64,000 nt of DNA from Cytophagales bacterium (GCA_022360055.1 JAKSDO010000021.1:1-64000), one strand, 5' to 3'; shown: positions 42,348-52,641, counted from the stretch's first letter. Program-made: numbers and translations. Notes: a model not told the origin generated them from the letters alone.

Positions 42348-43544
42348 TTAATTAAGCCTTTTTAAAGCCAGCTCCGACACCGTATTTCCTATGGACAAGG
42401 ATGAGGTCGCAGCGGGAGAAGGAGCATTGCATACGTTCACCGCAAATTCATTTTCATAGATCAGAAAATCATCGCTGAGCGCTCCGGACCTTTCGCATGC
42501 CTGGGCGCGTATTCCGGCGCCGCCGGTCTCAAGATCTCCTTTTTGAATTTCGGGAATTAACTGTTGCAGCGCTTTGGTAAACGCGCGTTTGGAAAACGAG
42601 CGGTACATTTCTCCGAACCCGGTGGACCAGTATTTTGAAGCCACCTTCTGAAACCCTGGCCAAAGAAGGATCTCCGCCAGCTCCGGAAAATCTATATGAA
42701 GCTTTTTGTAACCCTCCCGGGCAAAAGCTAAAACAGCATTGGGGCCCGCCTCGATACCTCCGTTGATCATTCTTGTAAAATGCACGCCCAGAAACGGGAA
42801 GGCCGGATCCGGAACCGGATATATTAAATGGTTTACGAGGTATTGCTTCTCTTTCTTGATTTTATAGTATTCTCCACGGAACGGAATGATCTTCACATTT
42901 ACATTTTGCCCTGTCATTTTTGCTACCTTGTCGGAATACAAACCGGCGCAATTGACGAGCAGTTTACATTCGTAGGACGATTCGGATGTTTCTACGACGA
43001 CGGAGTTTTTGCCGGGTACGATCTTCAAAACTTTTTCATTCGTATGAATTTCCCCGCCAAGCTTTTTTATGTTTTCCGCATACTTTAAAGAAACCTCTTT
43101 AAAATCGATGATCCCGGTTTCCGGAACTTTGATCCCTTTGATCCCATTGACATAAGGCTCGATCTCTTTTAATTCTTCCTCCGAGATTTTTTTTATTCCT
43201 TTTAAACCATTCTGATTTCCACGCTCGTACAAATTTTCCAGCGCGTTTAATTGCCTTTCATTTGTTGCAACGATGACCTTACCGCACAATTCGTACCGGA
43301 TATTCTCCCGATCGCAGAATTCGATGAGTTGCCGGTATCCCTCTCTGCAGTTTACGGCTTTTAAGCTTCCGGGTTTATAGTAGATCCCCGAGTGAATGAC
43401 TCCGCTGTTATTCCCGGTTTGATGCGCGCTTAGTTCCGATTCCTTTTCAAGTAACAATAGATTTGTTCCAGGTTTTTTCTCAAGAATTTTCAGGGCAGTT
43501 GCTAAACCTACTATTCCGCCCCCGATAATGATTACCTCTGGCAT
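42348..43544 (-). CDS. lhgO: L-2-hydroxyglutarate oxidase
   Basis: A 398-residue FAD oxidoreductase of the DadA/LhgO group. EVIIIGGGIVGLATALKILEKKPG is the FAD-binding N-terminus. AHQTGNNSGVIHSGIYYKPGSLKAVNC is strongly diagnostic of LhgO, as is IPFRGEYYKI and the C-terminal GGAGIRAQACERSG. It oxidises L-2-hydroxyglutarate to 2-oxoglutarate, feeding electrons to the quinone pool, and repairs a side product of malate and lactate dehydrogenases. It lies back to back with a CoA-transferase gene (192-base divergent gap). Confidence 0.9.
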   Translation of the reverse strand: MPEVIIIGGGIVGLATALKILEKKPGTNLLLLEKESELSAHQTGNNSGVIHSGIYYKPGSLKAVNCREGYRQLIEFCDRENIRYELCGKVIVATNERQLNALENLYERGNQNGLKGIKKISEEELKEIEPYVNGIKGIKVPETGIIDFKEVSLKYAENIKKLGGEIHTNEKVLKIVPGKNSVVVETSESSYECKLLVNCAGLYSDKVAKMTGQNVNVKIIPFRGEYYKIKKEKQYLVNHLIYPVPDPAFPFLGVHFTRMINGGIEAGPNAVLAFAREGYKKLHIDFPELAEILLWPGFQKVASKYWSTGFGEMYRSFSKRAFTKALQQLIPEIQKGDLETGGAGIRAQACERSGALSDDFLIYENEFAVNVCNAPSPAATSSLSIGNTVSELALKRLN

Positions 43545-43736
43545 ACCGATATTTTTATTTTAAGATGACGCTAATTTATTAGAAATCTTTTTGGCTTTTC
43601 TAGAATTTCCGGGCGAAATTAATCAATTTTTCAATATTTTTTAAAACATGATAATTCTCATATTATCTGGAACGGAAAACGAGTACTTTCGCGGCTGAAA
43701 ATTTGAATCACATCACCATTAATATTTGTTTCCGAA

Positions 43737-45032
43737 ATGATAAAGTTCACAAGTGCAGAAGAAGCAGTAAAAGTAATCAAATCCAATGACCGGGTTCATC
43801 TGAGCAGTGTTGCGGTAACGCCGCATCATCTGATCAATGCTATGGTGGCAAGAGGTAAAAACAAAGAATTTGAAAATGTAAGAATTCAACATATTCATAC
43901 CGAAGGCCCGGCACCATATGCCGATAGAGCATTGGAAGGAATATTTCAATTGGAATCGTTTTTTGTAGGAGGGAACGTAAGAAAGCAGACTCAGGCCGGA
44001 TACGCAGACTATATTCCCGTATTCCTGAGTGAAACGCAAAAGCTTATTCGTCAGGGTTATCTCAATGTAAACGTAGCCATGGTGATGGCATCGCCTCCTG
44101 ACAGGCATGGTTTTGTTTCCCTCGGAACATCGGTAGACGCAACCCTGGCGGCCATCGAAGAGGCGGACATAGTAATTGCCCAGATCAACAAACATGTACC
44201 CAGAGCGTGGGGTGATGCCATGATAAGCATTCGCGATATTGACTATTTCGTGGAGTACGATGAGCCGCTTTATATTCATCATAACGCGCCGCTTACCGAA
44301 ACAGAGATTGCCATCGGGAAAAATGTCGCCAGCCTCGTTGAAGACGGCGCCTGTCTGCAGATGGGAATCGGGGGGATTCCGAATGCCGTACTGGCAGAAC
44401 TTGGCAATCATAAAAACCTCGGAGTGCATACCGAAATGTTCTCGGACGGATTGTTGCCATTGGTAGAGAGCGGTGTGGTAAACTGCAGGGAAAAACAAAT
44501 CGATAAAGGCAAAATCGTTGCTTCCTTCCTCATGGGGTCGAAGGAAGTCTATGATTTTATCGATGATAATCCGATGGTAGCCATGATGGATGTGGCTCAT
44601 ACCAACGGAATACATGTGATCCGAAAAAACAAAAAAGTTACGGCCATAAACTCGGCCTTATCGGTCGACCTCACCGGACAGGTGTGTGCGGATTCGATAG
44701 GAACTACGTTTTATTCGGGCGTGGGAGGACAAATAGATTTTATCCGAGGTGCAGGTCATTCCGAGGGAGGTAAGCCAATAATTGCCATGCCATCGGTGAC
44801 GGCAAAAGGTATTTCCAAAATTACGCCGACATTGATGCAAGGAGCCGGAGTTGTAACCACAAGGGCCAATATGCACTGGCTGGTTACCGAGCACGGAAAG
44901 GTGAATCTATACGGTAAAACACTCCAGGAAAGGGCCAGAAGAATTATATCCATAGCGCATCCGGATCATCAGGAAAGCCTGGAGAAGGCTGCTTTTGAAC
45001 GATTTGGAAGCCATTTCCATTTTACGGCCTAG
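43737..45032 (+). CDS. Acetyl-CoA hydrolase/4-hydroxybutyrate CoA-transferase family protein
   Basis: A 431-residue class I-type CoA-transferase (AbfT/Cat family). Motifs include VALTPHH-like VAVTPHHLINAMV, ASPPDRHGFVSLGTSVD, GIGGIPNAVLAEL, HTEMFSDG, and GVGGQIDFIRGAGHSEGGKPIIAMPS near the CoA site. It moves CoA between acetyl-CoA and short carboxylates. In 4-hydroxybutyrate CoA-transferase the covalent Glu lies in a block like the one here that reads CADSIG, with Asp at that position as in many Bacteroidota sequences; exact donor and acceptor are unclear. Ends in a good terminator. Confidence 0.85.
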   Translation: MIKFTSAEEAVKVIKSNDRVHLSSVAVTPHHLINAMVARGKNKEFENVRIQHIHTEGPAPYADRALEGIFQLESFFVGGNVRKQTQAGYADYIPVFLSETQKLIRQGYLNVNVAMVMASPPDRHGFVSLGTSVDATLAAIEEADIVIAQINKHVPRAWGDAMISIRDIDYFVEYDEPLYIHHNAPLTETEIAIGKNVASLVEDGACLQMGIGGIPNAVLAELGNHKNLGVHTEMFSDGLLPLVESGVVNCREKQIDKGKIVASFLMGSKEVYDFIDDNPMVAMMDVAHTNGIHVIRKNKKVTAINSALSVDLTGQVCADSIGTTFYSGVGGQIDFIRGAGHSEGGKPIIAMPSVTAKGISKITPTLMQGAGVVTTRANMHWLVTEHGKVNLYGKTLQERARRIISIAHPDHQESLEKAAFERFGSHFHFTA

Positions 45033-45373
45033 AAATCCGGGAGCGACAAAAAGACAGAGGCTGTTTGGCCATCAAACGGCCTTTTTTAATACCCCGGCGA
45101 GGTACCGTTCGATGGCCTCCTGAGGCGTAATGCGGGTACCTGCGTTCCCTGCCGCATTTCCGGCTTTGTCCGGTCCTTTTCTCCGCAATGAATGTGCGGC
45201 GGGCTTCTCAAATATTTCCGCATCTGATCGCATGACGTTTTTAATAAGAATACGCGACCGGAGGCATTTGAGGTCCGGCAAAAAGTCTCAGCTTCCGAAT
45301 TGAGACCTATTTCAACCCGGTATCAGGGCAACGTCAGCGCCTTTCGCATGAAGTACAGCAGGAAAGGAACAGG
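45033..45373. other. Intergenic region between convergent genes
   Basis: 341 bases. Apart from the terminator at its left end I see only a short GTCTCA/TGAGAC hairpin near 45287-45308. A 69-codon frame on the minus strand (45072-45281) ends inside the terminator stem and is not called. Confidence 0.5.
45059..45087 (+). terminator. Rho-independent terminator of the CoA-transferase gene
   Basis: GGCTGTTTG (45059-45067) pairs with CAAACGGCC (45073-45081) with one G-T pair and a 5-base loop, followed by six T. Confidence 0.8.
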
Positions 45374-46459
45374 TTAATTGCCAAAATTATATATGGTGGT
45401 GTTCGGATAAAAAGCGCCGATACTAAACCAGTACGCCATGAAAGAAGTCGCCTTAAGCAACCTGGATCCTTTATCCGGCCCTTCGATTACATTTCCGAAC
45501 AAGTCATAACCGTTTCCGCCGGTGTCGCTAAATACGATTTGATTGCCGGAACCTGACGCTACCGTATAATTCTGTTGCGCTCCATTCAGCATGTTTTCAA
45601 AAGCAATAATGAAGTTCTTTTCTTTATTCCCGATGATGACGATGTCCTTCCCGTCTACATTATCCGTAATGATATTTGTGCCGCCTTCAAACTCCTTAAA
45701 TTGATAAACCCGGGCTTTCTCATTTTCAATTACCGCCAATACCCGTTCTTTTGCCGGAATTCGTTCATCCATACGGTTTACGGGAAAAAGCAGCGCATTG
45801 TGGTTGGTTCGGTAGTCGCCGTAGGGATAAAGTCTGTAATTTCTGCTGAACCCCGTATTGGTATTCACGACAGTGCTGTTCGGGAACATCATTTTCCATG
45901 TTCCCCAGGTAGTTTCAATGACGGTGAATGTTGAAACTCTCGACCCTTTTAACGTACCGTTTACACAACTGAGGCTGATTTGGCACCAGTTGCTGTCCGT
46001 GTATCGATCATAGGGGATAAGATTGGAATTATACAACAGGCCACTCACCCCGAAGGTGGTCTCAATTCCTGCTATTTCGCGATTCCAACCGATTCCGGTT
46101 CCGGTGAGCGGGCAGTAGGTAACGGCAATTTTTGATCCGTTCAAATCGTCGTTTATAATTTCATGCCAATCGAGAATTTTATGCGGATAGGCCCGATAGT
46201 TGCCATTCCAACTGAACCCGACCACAAGATCATCGTCGGATAAATATGAAATTTCGTTGATGGCCGAGGTCTGAGGCTGATCCAAAGCGGGAATTCCATC
46301 TTTTCCCGGCCCCCCGTCAAATACCTGCCCTTCGGGAATAAGCCAATCCGCGCTGCTGCCGATGCCCCCGGAATTGGTTCCCTGAGGATTTTGATTTTGC
46401 GAATTGCATGAATACAACAGCAGACCCATGAAGAAGAATAAGGAGATAACTTTTCGCAT
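45374..46459 (-). CDS. DUF3179 lipoprotein
   Basis: A 361-residue exported protein. The lipobox LLLYSC (about Cys18) predicts lipid anchoring. The mature part is a DUF3179 domain, recognised by VVGFSWNGNYRAYPHKILDWHEIIND, VTYCPLTGTGIGWNR and GVSGLLYNSNLIPYDR. Its conserved Cys and His (TYCPLTGT, DWHE) suggest metal or heme binding, but the family has no established function. It follows the outer-membrane barrel gene by 11 bases, so the two are one unit. Confidence 0.85.
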   Translation of the reverse strand: MRKVISLFFFMGLLLYSCNSQNQNPQGTNSGGIGSSADWLIPEGQVFDGGPGKDGIPALDQPQTSAINEISYLSDDDLVVGFSWNGNYRAYPHKILDWHEIINDDLNGSKIAVTYCPLTGTGIGWNREIAGIETTFGVSGLLYNSNLIPYDRYTDSNWCQISLSCVNGTLKGSRVSTFTVIETTWGTWKMMFPNSTVVNTNTGFSRNYRLYPYGDYRTNHNALLFPVNRMDERIPAKERVLAVIENEKARVYQFKEFEGGTNIITDNVDGKDIVIIGNKEKNFIIAFENMLNGAQQNYTVASGSGNQIVFSDTGGNGYDLFGNVIEGPDKGSRLLKATSFMAYWFSIGAFYPNTTIYNFGN

Positions 46460-46470
46460 GATGTCGATAT

Positions 46471-47445
46471 TTAAAGCTTCAATAATTCATTTTTCCGGTT
46501 GAATTTTACGAATACCCCAACATTCAGTCTATATGTCGGGGAGAGTTGTGTGCCCGTTACGTTCGCGTAGAGCGGAACCTCAAAAGCGGCATTGAATGCG
46601 AGATTTTGAGAGATGTTGTAACCCAGGCTCGGGGCAAGGAAGATCCATTCTCCGCCGGTGTTCGGCATATTGAGGTCGTTAAACCTGTCGGTCAGTGCCT
46701 TTCGGTATCTTAAGAAAAGCGTTGCGTCAAGAATGCTTTTCCAAACCGGGAAATTGTCATTTAACGACACCAACACCTGAAGCTCATTCCCAAATTGGTA
46801 GGTCTGGTCGGTCAGGTACTTGTTGTTCTTGCCTTTCAGGCTGTAGATAACGGTGGATGCGATGTTGAAATTTGGTCTGAAATTAAATTTATAGAGACCG
46901 TTTATCCAAAACAGCCCGTCCCAGGAGCCGCTCCCGGGTTGTAAATCGGCATTTAGGGGAATGCCGTCCCGGCGGGTGAAGTCTGTCTTCCCGGTAGGAA
47001 TTTTTGGGCCGGCGGCGGCGGTAACCAGCACCTTACTCCGGTCGGGATCTGAAAATGTATATTTGATCAAAAGGGCCGCATCCCCGATTCCACCGGTAGA
47101 AACGTAATCCGTATTATCAAACTGCCGGATGGTTCTTTCTTGCTTCACATAAGAGAGGAGCAGGTCTGCGGAAAACCTTTTACTTATGGAATAACCGGTT
47201 TGAAATAAGACCGACTGGGTGATTCGTTCCCTTGCATCGTCGTCCAATACTTCCGTACCTTCTTTTAATGTTTTGAGGACGTTGATGTCATAGCTGAGGC
47301 TAAACTGCCATGTGCCCGAACTGCCGTAGGGCATTCCGAGATTTCCTGAAATGGGGACGCCGCCCGAACAGCACGTTTGGCCGTAAAGGCTGCCCGAAAT
47401 CGCCAGAAAACAGATTGCAATAATAAGCGCCTTGAAAGTTGACAT
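46471..47445 (-). CDS. Outer-membrane beta-barrel protein with Cys-Cys N-terminus
   Basis: A 324-residue protein from ATG 47445. A signal peptide (FKALIIAICFLAISGSLYGQ) is followed by TCCSGGVPIS, then amphipathic beta strands to the end (WQFSLSYDIN, FSADLLLSYVKQERTI, GDAALLIKYTF, LAFNAAFEVPLYAN, YRLNVGVFVKFN). The build suggests a 10-12 stranded barrel related to transporter-like Phenol_MetA_deg proteins. The Cys pair right after the cleavage site could bind metal. Co-transcribed with the DUF3179 lipoprotein. Confidence 0.68.
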   Translation of the reverse strand: MSTFKALIIAICFLAISGSLYGQTCCSGGVPISGNLGMPYGSSGTWQFSLSYDINVLKTLKEGTEVLDDDARERITQSVLFQTGYSISKRFSADLLLSYVKQERTIRQFDNTDYVSTGGIGDAALLIKYTFSDPDRSKVLVTAAAGPKIPTGKTDFTRRDGIPLNADLQPGSGSWDGLFWINGLYKFNFRPNFNIASTVIYSLKGKNNKYLTDQTYQFGNELQVLVSLNDNFPVWKSILDATLFLRYRKALTDRFNDLNMPNTGGEWIFLAPSLGYNISQNLAFNAAFEVPLYANVTGTQLSPTYRLNVGVFVKFNRKNELLKL

Positions 47446-47477
47446 ATCTAAAAGTAGGTGGTTTTGCCTTAACAATG

Positions 47478-47493
47478 TGTCAATAATTTGACA
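47478..47493. promoter_or_regulatory. Palindrome TGTCAA-N4-TTGACA upstream of the barrel/DUF3179 unit
   Basis: Perfect six-base arms around TAAT. On the minus strand a TACTTTTA element (47456-47449) begins 23 bases from the edge of the inner GTCAA/TTGAC core, the spacing seen at the two GTAAC/GTTAC sites. The inferred transcript would be nearly leaderless, so this is weaker than those. Confidence 0.35.
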
Positions 47494-47672
47494 ACTGGGA
47501 TTTGATTGTGTCCCTTTTCAGACTTCCGCCCGATGCGGATCCCGGAACGGATTAATCCGCCGCTGAAAAGTAGTCTTATTTTGCTTTGACAAGTAATATT
47601 TAATGAAGTGGAATGTTGCTGCATGGATCATCAGCGAAAATGATTTTTTACTTTTTATAAATCCAAATAATA

Positions 47673-49475
47673 ATGACAGAAAACAATATTCGTGGAAACA
47701 GACTGAGAGGGGCACGGCCAAAAGTTGGAATCCGGCCTGCAATTGATGCCCGGTTGGGAGGAATCCGGGAATCTTTGGAAGCCATTACCATGGAGATGGC
47801 CCGGGAGGTAGCCGGTTTGATCACAAGTTCGTTAAGGCATCCGGACGGTAGTCCGGTCGAATGTGTTATCGCCGATACGACCATAGGAAGAGTGGCGGAA
47901 GCAGCTATGTGCGAAGAGAAATTCGAAAAGCAGGGTGTAGGTGTTTCTTTGACCGTAACCCCTTGCTGGTGCTACGGCAGTGAGACGATGGATACGAATG
48001 TGACCAGGCCAAAGGCAATCTGGGGTTTTAACGGCACGGAACGCCCCGGGGCGGTGTATCTGGCCGCAACGCTTGCGGGACACAATCAAAAAGGACTGCC
48101 GGCATTCGGTATATATGGGCGGGACGTACAGGATGCCGGAGATAAAACGATCCCCGGAGATGTACGATCGAAGATCCTGAGTTTTGTAAAAGCGGGTCTG
48201 GCAGTGGCCACTATGAAGAACAAATCGTATCTGTCGATAGGCTCCGTTTCCATGGGCATCGCCGGCTCCATAGTGAACAACGATTTTTTCGAGGATTACC
48301 TGGGGATGCGATGTGAAAATGTAGACATGACTGAAGTAGCCAGAAGAGTGGAAAATGGAATTTATGACCATGATGAATATCACAGGGCCATTAAATGGGT
48401 AAAAGCGCATTGTAAGGAAGGAAAGGATTACAATCCGATTGAGGAACAGCGCACCTCCGAAGAAAAGGAAAAGGAATGGGAATATGTGGTGAAAATGACG
48501 TTGGCTGTGCGGGATCTGATGATCGGAAACGAAAAACTGGCTGAGCTCGGATACGGTGAGGAGGCTTTGGGACACAATGCGATCATCTCCGGGTTTCAGG
48601 GGCAGCGTCAGTGGACCGATTACCTGCCAAACGGCGACTTTCTGGAAGCGATCCTGAACAGCTCCTTCGACTGGAACGGAATCCGGCAGGCATTTATCGT
48701 AGCTACTGAAAATGATAGTTTGAATGGAGTAAGTATGCTTTTTGGTCATCTGATTAACAACTGTGCACAAATTTTTAGCGATGTAAGGACGTATTGGAGT
48801 CCGCGGGCCGTCGAGCGCGTGACCGGCTGGAAACCGGAGGATCTGGCAAAAGACGGCTTTATTCATCTGATAAATTCGGGCTCCTCGGCGCTCGATGGCA
48901 CCGGAACACAAAGCATCGACGGGAAACCGGTGATGAAGCCCTGCTATGAGATTTCCGAAGAAGAGAAACAGTTATGCCTGGATAATACCAAATGGCCGCC
49001 GGCCATGTATGAATATTTCAGGGGCGGGGGCTTTTCGTCACAATTTAGGACAAGAGGCGGTATGCCCCTTACCATGTGCAGAATAAACCTGGTAAAAGGC
49101 GTAGGCCCGGTAATGCAAATAGCCGAGGGATGGACCGTAGAATTGCCGGAAGAAGTGCATAAGGTCCTGGACGAGCGAACAAACCCGACCTGGCCGACAA
49201 CGTGGTTTGTGCCGAGAACAAACGGTCAGGGCCCTTTTAAGGACGTGTATTCGGTTATGGCAAACTGGGGGGCAAATCACGGAGCATTCAGTTACGGGCA
49301 TTATGGCGCCGAACTGATTACCTTATGTGCCATGCTGAGGATTCCGGTAAACATGCACAATGTGGAAGAAGACAGGATCTTTCGCCCAAGCGCCTGGAAT
49401 ATGCTCGGGATGGATCCCGAGGGATCGGATTTCAGAGCGTGCAAAAATTTCGGTCCGCTGTATTCTAAAAATTAA
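47673..49475 (+). CDS. fucI: L-fucose isomerase
   Basis: A 600-residue cytoplasmic ketol isomerase, close to the usual 590. [23 protein letters not shown] is the FucI opening, and [15 protein letters not shown] and [15 protein letters not shown] are typical. The metal and catalytic residues lie in [15 protein letters not shown] and near [17 protein letters not shown]. It converts L-fucose (and often D-arabinose) to the ketose. No fucose kinase, aldolase or permease is adjacent, so the pathway partners must be elsewhere. Confidence 0.93.
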   Translation: MTENNIRGNRLRGARPKVGIRPAIDARLGGIRESLEAITMEMAREVAGLITSSLRHPDGSPVECVIADTTIGRVAEAAMCEEKFEKQGVGVSLTVTPCWCYGSETMDTNVTRPKAIWGFNGTERPGAVYLAATLAGHNQKGLPAFGIYGRDVQDAGDKTIPGDVRSKILSFVKAGLAVATMKNKSYLSIGSVSMGIAGSIVNNDFFEDYLGMRCENVDMTEVARRVENGIYDHDEYHRAIKWVKAHCKEGKDYNPIEEQRTSEEKEKEWEYVVKMTLAVRDLMIGNEKLAELGYGEEALGHNAIISGFQGQRQWTDYLPNGDFLEAILNSSFDWNGIRQAFIVATENDSLNGVSMLFGHLINNCAQIFSDVRTYWSPRAVERVTGWKPEDLAKDGFIHLINSGSSALDGTGTQSIDGKPVMKPCYEISEEEKQLCLDNTKWPPAMYEYFRGGGFSSQFRTRGGMPLTMCRINLVKGVGPVMQIAEGWTVELPEEVHKVLDERTNPTWPTTWFVPRTNGQGPFKDVYSVMANWGANHGAFSYGHYGAELITLCAMLRIPVNMHNVEEDRIFRPSAWNMLGMDPEGSDFRACKNFGPLYSKN

Positions 49476-49497
49476 TTTTTTCATATCCGGCAATATA

Positions 49498-49530
49498 AAA
49501 GCGCCTTATTCGGGGCGCTTTCTTTTTTTT
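49498..49530 (+). terminator. Rho-independent terminator after fucI
   Basis: AAAGCGCC (49498-49505) pairs with GGCGCTTT (49514-49521), followed by C and eight T. Confidence 0.85.
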
Positions 49531-49579
49531 AACAAAAAAATACTTCATTTTAGTTGAATACAAAACCGAGATCCCATTC

Positions 49580-51067
49580 ATGAAAAAATACGTCATTGCC
49601 CTAGATGCCGGAACCACTTCGAATCGCGCGGTCGTGTTTGACAAAGATTTGAATATACGGGGAATTTCACAGCAGGAATTTCAACAATATTATCCAAAGC
49701 CCGGCTGGGTAGAACACGACGCTGTCGAAATATGGCAGACCCAATTAAAGGTTTTGAAAGATGTCTTTGCCGAAAATGGCATTTCCCGAAATGATGTGGC
49801 CGCCATCGGTATTACCAATCAGCGGGAAACCACCGTCATTTGGGACAGATCTACGGGGAAACCCATTTCAAATGCAATTGTCTGGCAGGACAGACGTACC
49901 GCAGAATTTTGTGAGCAGTTGAAGCGCGCCGGACATGGAAACAAAATAAGGGAGAAAACAGGATTGGTGATCGATGCATATTTTTCCGGGACAAAGATAA
50001 AATGGATCCTGGATCATGTGGAAGGCGCAAGGGAGCGGGCCGAACGGGGAGAACTGGCATTTGGCACGGTAGAGACCTGGCTGGTTTGGAATTTGACCAA
50101 AGGTAAACTGCACATTACCGATGTCTCAAACGCCAGCAGAACCATGTTGTTTGACATAAATGCGCTGGAGTGGGATGACGAATTGTTGGATTTGATGAGA
50201 ATTCCACGGAATTTATTGCCCGAGGCCGTTCATTCGTCCGATGTGTATGGCGTCGTAGCCGGGGATATCCTCCCGGGAAATATTCCGATCTCGGGAATGA
50301 CCGGGGATCAGCAGGCCTCTCTTTTTGGGCAGTTGTGCTTTGAAAAAGGGATGGTCAAAAACACCTATGGTACGGGGTGTTTTGTAATGATGAATACCGG
50401 AGACAAACCTGAGTTGAGCTCCGAAAAATTGATTTCAACCATTGGGTGGAAGATCGGGAGCTCGATTCAATATGCTGCAGAGGGAAGTATTTTCATCGGA
50501 GGAGCCCTGGTGCAATGGCTGAGAGACAATCTCGGGCTGGTAGACACTGCGCCTGAGGTTGAAACGTTGGCGAGGCAGGTCGAAGATAACGGAGGTGTGG
50601 TGGTGGTGCCCGCTTTTGCGGGCTTAGGCGCTCCCCATTGGGATCAATTTGCCCGGGGGACGATCTTTGGAATCACGAGAGCTACTTTGCCGGCACATAT
50701 TGCCCGGGCGACGCTCGAGGCGATCGCCTTGCAGGTAAAGGACGCAATCGATGCAATGGTGGAAGCTTCCGGCGCTGAAATTAAGCACCTGAAGGTTGAC
50801 GGAGGCGCTTCGGTAAACGATTTATTGATGCAAATTCAGGCGGATCTCCTGCGGAGTAATGTGGTAAGGCCTCAAATTACCGAGACGACGGCATTGGGGG
50901 CGGCCCTTCTTGCCGGCCTGGCTGTGAATTTTTGGAAGGATTACGGCGATATCGAATCGCGATGGCATATTGACAAGACGTTTACTCCACAAAATTCCGA
51001 TGTAAACGACCTTTTGAGGTATTGGGAAAAAGCAATGGAGCGAACGAAAAACTGGATTGACAATTAA
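49580..51067 (+). CDS. glpK: Glycerol kinase
   Basis: A 495-residue FGGY-family kinase. The N-terminal phosphate loop is DAGTTSNRAVVFD; IWQDRRTAEFCEQL and GMTGDQQASLFGQ are family blocks, and GTGCFVMMNTG and the C-terminal KVDGGASVNDLLMQIQADLL complete the fold. It phosphorylates glycerol with ATP to sn-glycerol 3-phosphate. It is followed after 11 bases by glpD, giving a two-gene glycerol operon without a glpF facilitator or a local regulator. Confidence 0.95.
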   Translation: MKKYVIALDAGTTSNRAVVFDKDLNIRGISQQEFQQYYPKPGWVEHDAVEIWQTQLKVLKDVFAENGISRNDVAAIGITNQRETTVIWDRSTGKPISNAIVWQDRRTAEFCEQLKRAGHGNKIREKTGLVIDAYFSGTKIKWILDHVEGARERAERGELAFGTVETWLVWNLTKGKLHITDVSNASRTMLFDINALEWDDELLDLMRIPRNLLPEAVHSSDVYGVVAGDILPGNIPISGMTGDQQASLFGQLCFEKGMVKNTYGTGCFVMMNTGDKPELSSEKLISTIGWKIGSSIQYAAEGSIFIGGALVQWLRDNLGLVDTAPEVETLARQVEDNGGVVVVPAFAGLGAPHWDQFARGTIFGITRATLPAHIARATLEAIALQVKDAIDAMVEASGAEIKHLKVDGGASVNDLLMQIQADLLRSNVVRPQITETTALGAALLAGLAVNFWKDYGDIESRWHIDKTFTPQNSDVNDLLRYWEKAMERTKNWIDN

Positions 51068-51078
51068 GCGATAGTAAT

Positions 51079-52641
51079 ATGGATCGAAACGAAATGTTGA
51101 ACCGCCTGCAAAAGGTGAACGAATGGGATATTATTATTATCGGAGGTGGCGCAAGCGGTTTGGGCACTGCTGTGGATGCGGCTTCCAGGGGGTTTAAAAC
51201 GTTGTTACTGGAGCAAAATGATTTTGCGAAAGGAACCTCCAGCCGAAGTACGAAGTTGGTGCATGGAGGTGTGAGGTACCTGCAACAGGGAGACATTTCC
51301 CTGGTGCTGGAGGCCCTTCGGGAGCGCGGTTTGATGCTTCAAAATGCTCCGCATCTGGTAAGGAATCAATCTTTCATAATTCCGAATTATGAATGGTGGG
51401 GCGGGCCTTTCTATACGATAGGCTTAAAAATGTACGATATGATGGCAGGGAAACTGGGATTGGGGCCTTCAAAAAGCTTGTCTTTGGAAGAAACCGTTAA
51501 GTCGATTCCGACATTGGTAAAAGACGGCCTCCGGGGAGGAGTTATATATCACGATGGGCAATTTGATGACGCGCGGATGGCGGTCAGCCTGGCCATGACC
51601 TGTGCGGATTACGGAGGTGCCGTTTTAAACTACATGGAAGTTAAGGGATTGTTGAAAAACGATGAAAACCTCGTCGAGGGTGTTGAAGCGTGGGATATCG
51701 AAAACAGGAAAAGTTATCGATTAAAAGCGAGATCGGTCATAAATGCGACAGGCGTCTGGGCTGATCGGATCATGCAATTGGATGACCCGGACGCAAAAGA
51801 TATGATCAGGCCGAGCCAGGGAGTGCATTTGGTGCTTGATAAATCCTTTTTGCAGAGCAAGCATGCGATCATGATCCCCCATACCAGCGACGGCCGGGTT
51901 CTGTTTGCGGTCCCCTGGCATCACCGGGTGATCGTCGGGACTACAGACACCCTGGTAGACAGCGCGGAGCTCGAACCACGGGCATTGGAAGAAGAAATTG
52001 AGTTTATTTTAAGCACGGCCGGGACCTACTTAAACAAGATCCCAACCAGAAAAGATGTGAAAAGTATTTTTGCCGGATTGCGGCCACTTGCCGCGCCTCA
52101 GGGCGATGAAAAATCCACAAAAGAAATATCCCGGCACCACAAGGTATTGATTTCGCTTTCGGGATTGATAACACTGACCGGCGGGAAGTGGACCACCTAT
52201 CGTAAGATGGGAGAGGATGCCGTAGATAAAGCGATTTTACTTGCCGGGTTGCCCGAACGAAAATCCATCACAGAGAATCTGATGATCCATTCTTACAGCC
52301 AAAACGTCTCCCTCGATGATCCGAAAAGTGTGTACGGGACGGATATCCGGATGCTTGAAAATATTGTTGACGAAGATCCGGACAATGGGGGGGTATTGAG
52401 TGAAGAGTTGCAAATCAGCAAGGCTCAACTTATTTTGGCGGTCCGGGAAGAAATGGCCAGAACGGTCGAAGATTTCCTGGCCAGAAGAACCAGGGCATTA
52501 TTCCTGGACGCCAGGGAAAGTATAAAAATGTGCCGTCCTGTCGCTGAAATTATGGCGAAAGAATTAGGGTTTGACCACGCGTGGATAAACGATCAGGTCG
52601 AACAATTTACGGATTTGGCCCGGGGCTATTTACTGGATTGA
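51079..52641 (+). CDS. glpD: FAD-dependent glycerol-3-phosphate dehydrogenase
   Basis: A 520-residue respiratory enzyme. IIIIGGGASGLGTAVDAASRG binds FAD, FAKGTSSRSTKLVHGGVRYLQQGD is the GlpD signature, and FAVPWHHRVIVGTTDT and ITLTGGKWTTYRKMGEDAVD are conserved later blocks. A C-terminal DAO_C helical cap ends the protein. It oxidises glycerol 3-phosphate to dihydroxyacetone phosphate and reduces quinone at the membrane surface. Second gene of the glycerol operon. Confidence 0.95.
   Translation: MDRNEMLNRLQKVNEWDIIIIGGGASGLGTAVDAASRGFKTLLLEQNDFAKGTSSRSTKLVHGGVRYLQQGDISLVLEALRERGLMLQNAPHLVRNQSFIIPNYEWWGGPFYTIGLKMYDMMAGKLGLGPSKSLSLEETVKSIPTLVKDGLRGGVIYHDGQFDDARMAVSLAMTCADYGGAVLNYMEVKGLLKNDENLVEGVEAWDIENRKSYRLKARSVINATGVWADRIMQLDDPDAKDMIRPSQGVHLVLDKSFLQSKHAIMIPHTSDGRVLFAVPWHHRVIVGTTDTLVDSAELEPRALEEEIEFILSTAGTYLNKIPTRKDVKSIFAGLRPLAAPQGDEKSTKEISRHHKVLISLSGLITLTGGKWTTYRKMGEDAVDKAILLAGLPERKSITENLMIHSYSQNVSLDDPKSVYGTDIRMLENIVDEDPDNGGVLSEELQISKAQLILAVREEMARTVEDFLARRTRALFLDARESIKMCRPVAEIMAKELGFDHAWINDQVEQFTDLARGYLLD

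Noticed and set aside
45072-45281. 69-codon minus-strand frame
   Set aside because: Its stop codon and last residues come from the stem of the CoA-transferase terminator.
47832-48911. 359-codon minus-strand frame opposite fucI
   Set aside because: Long antisense frame within a clear L-fucose isomerase gene; no motif.
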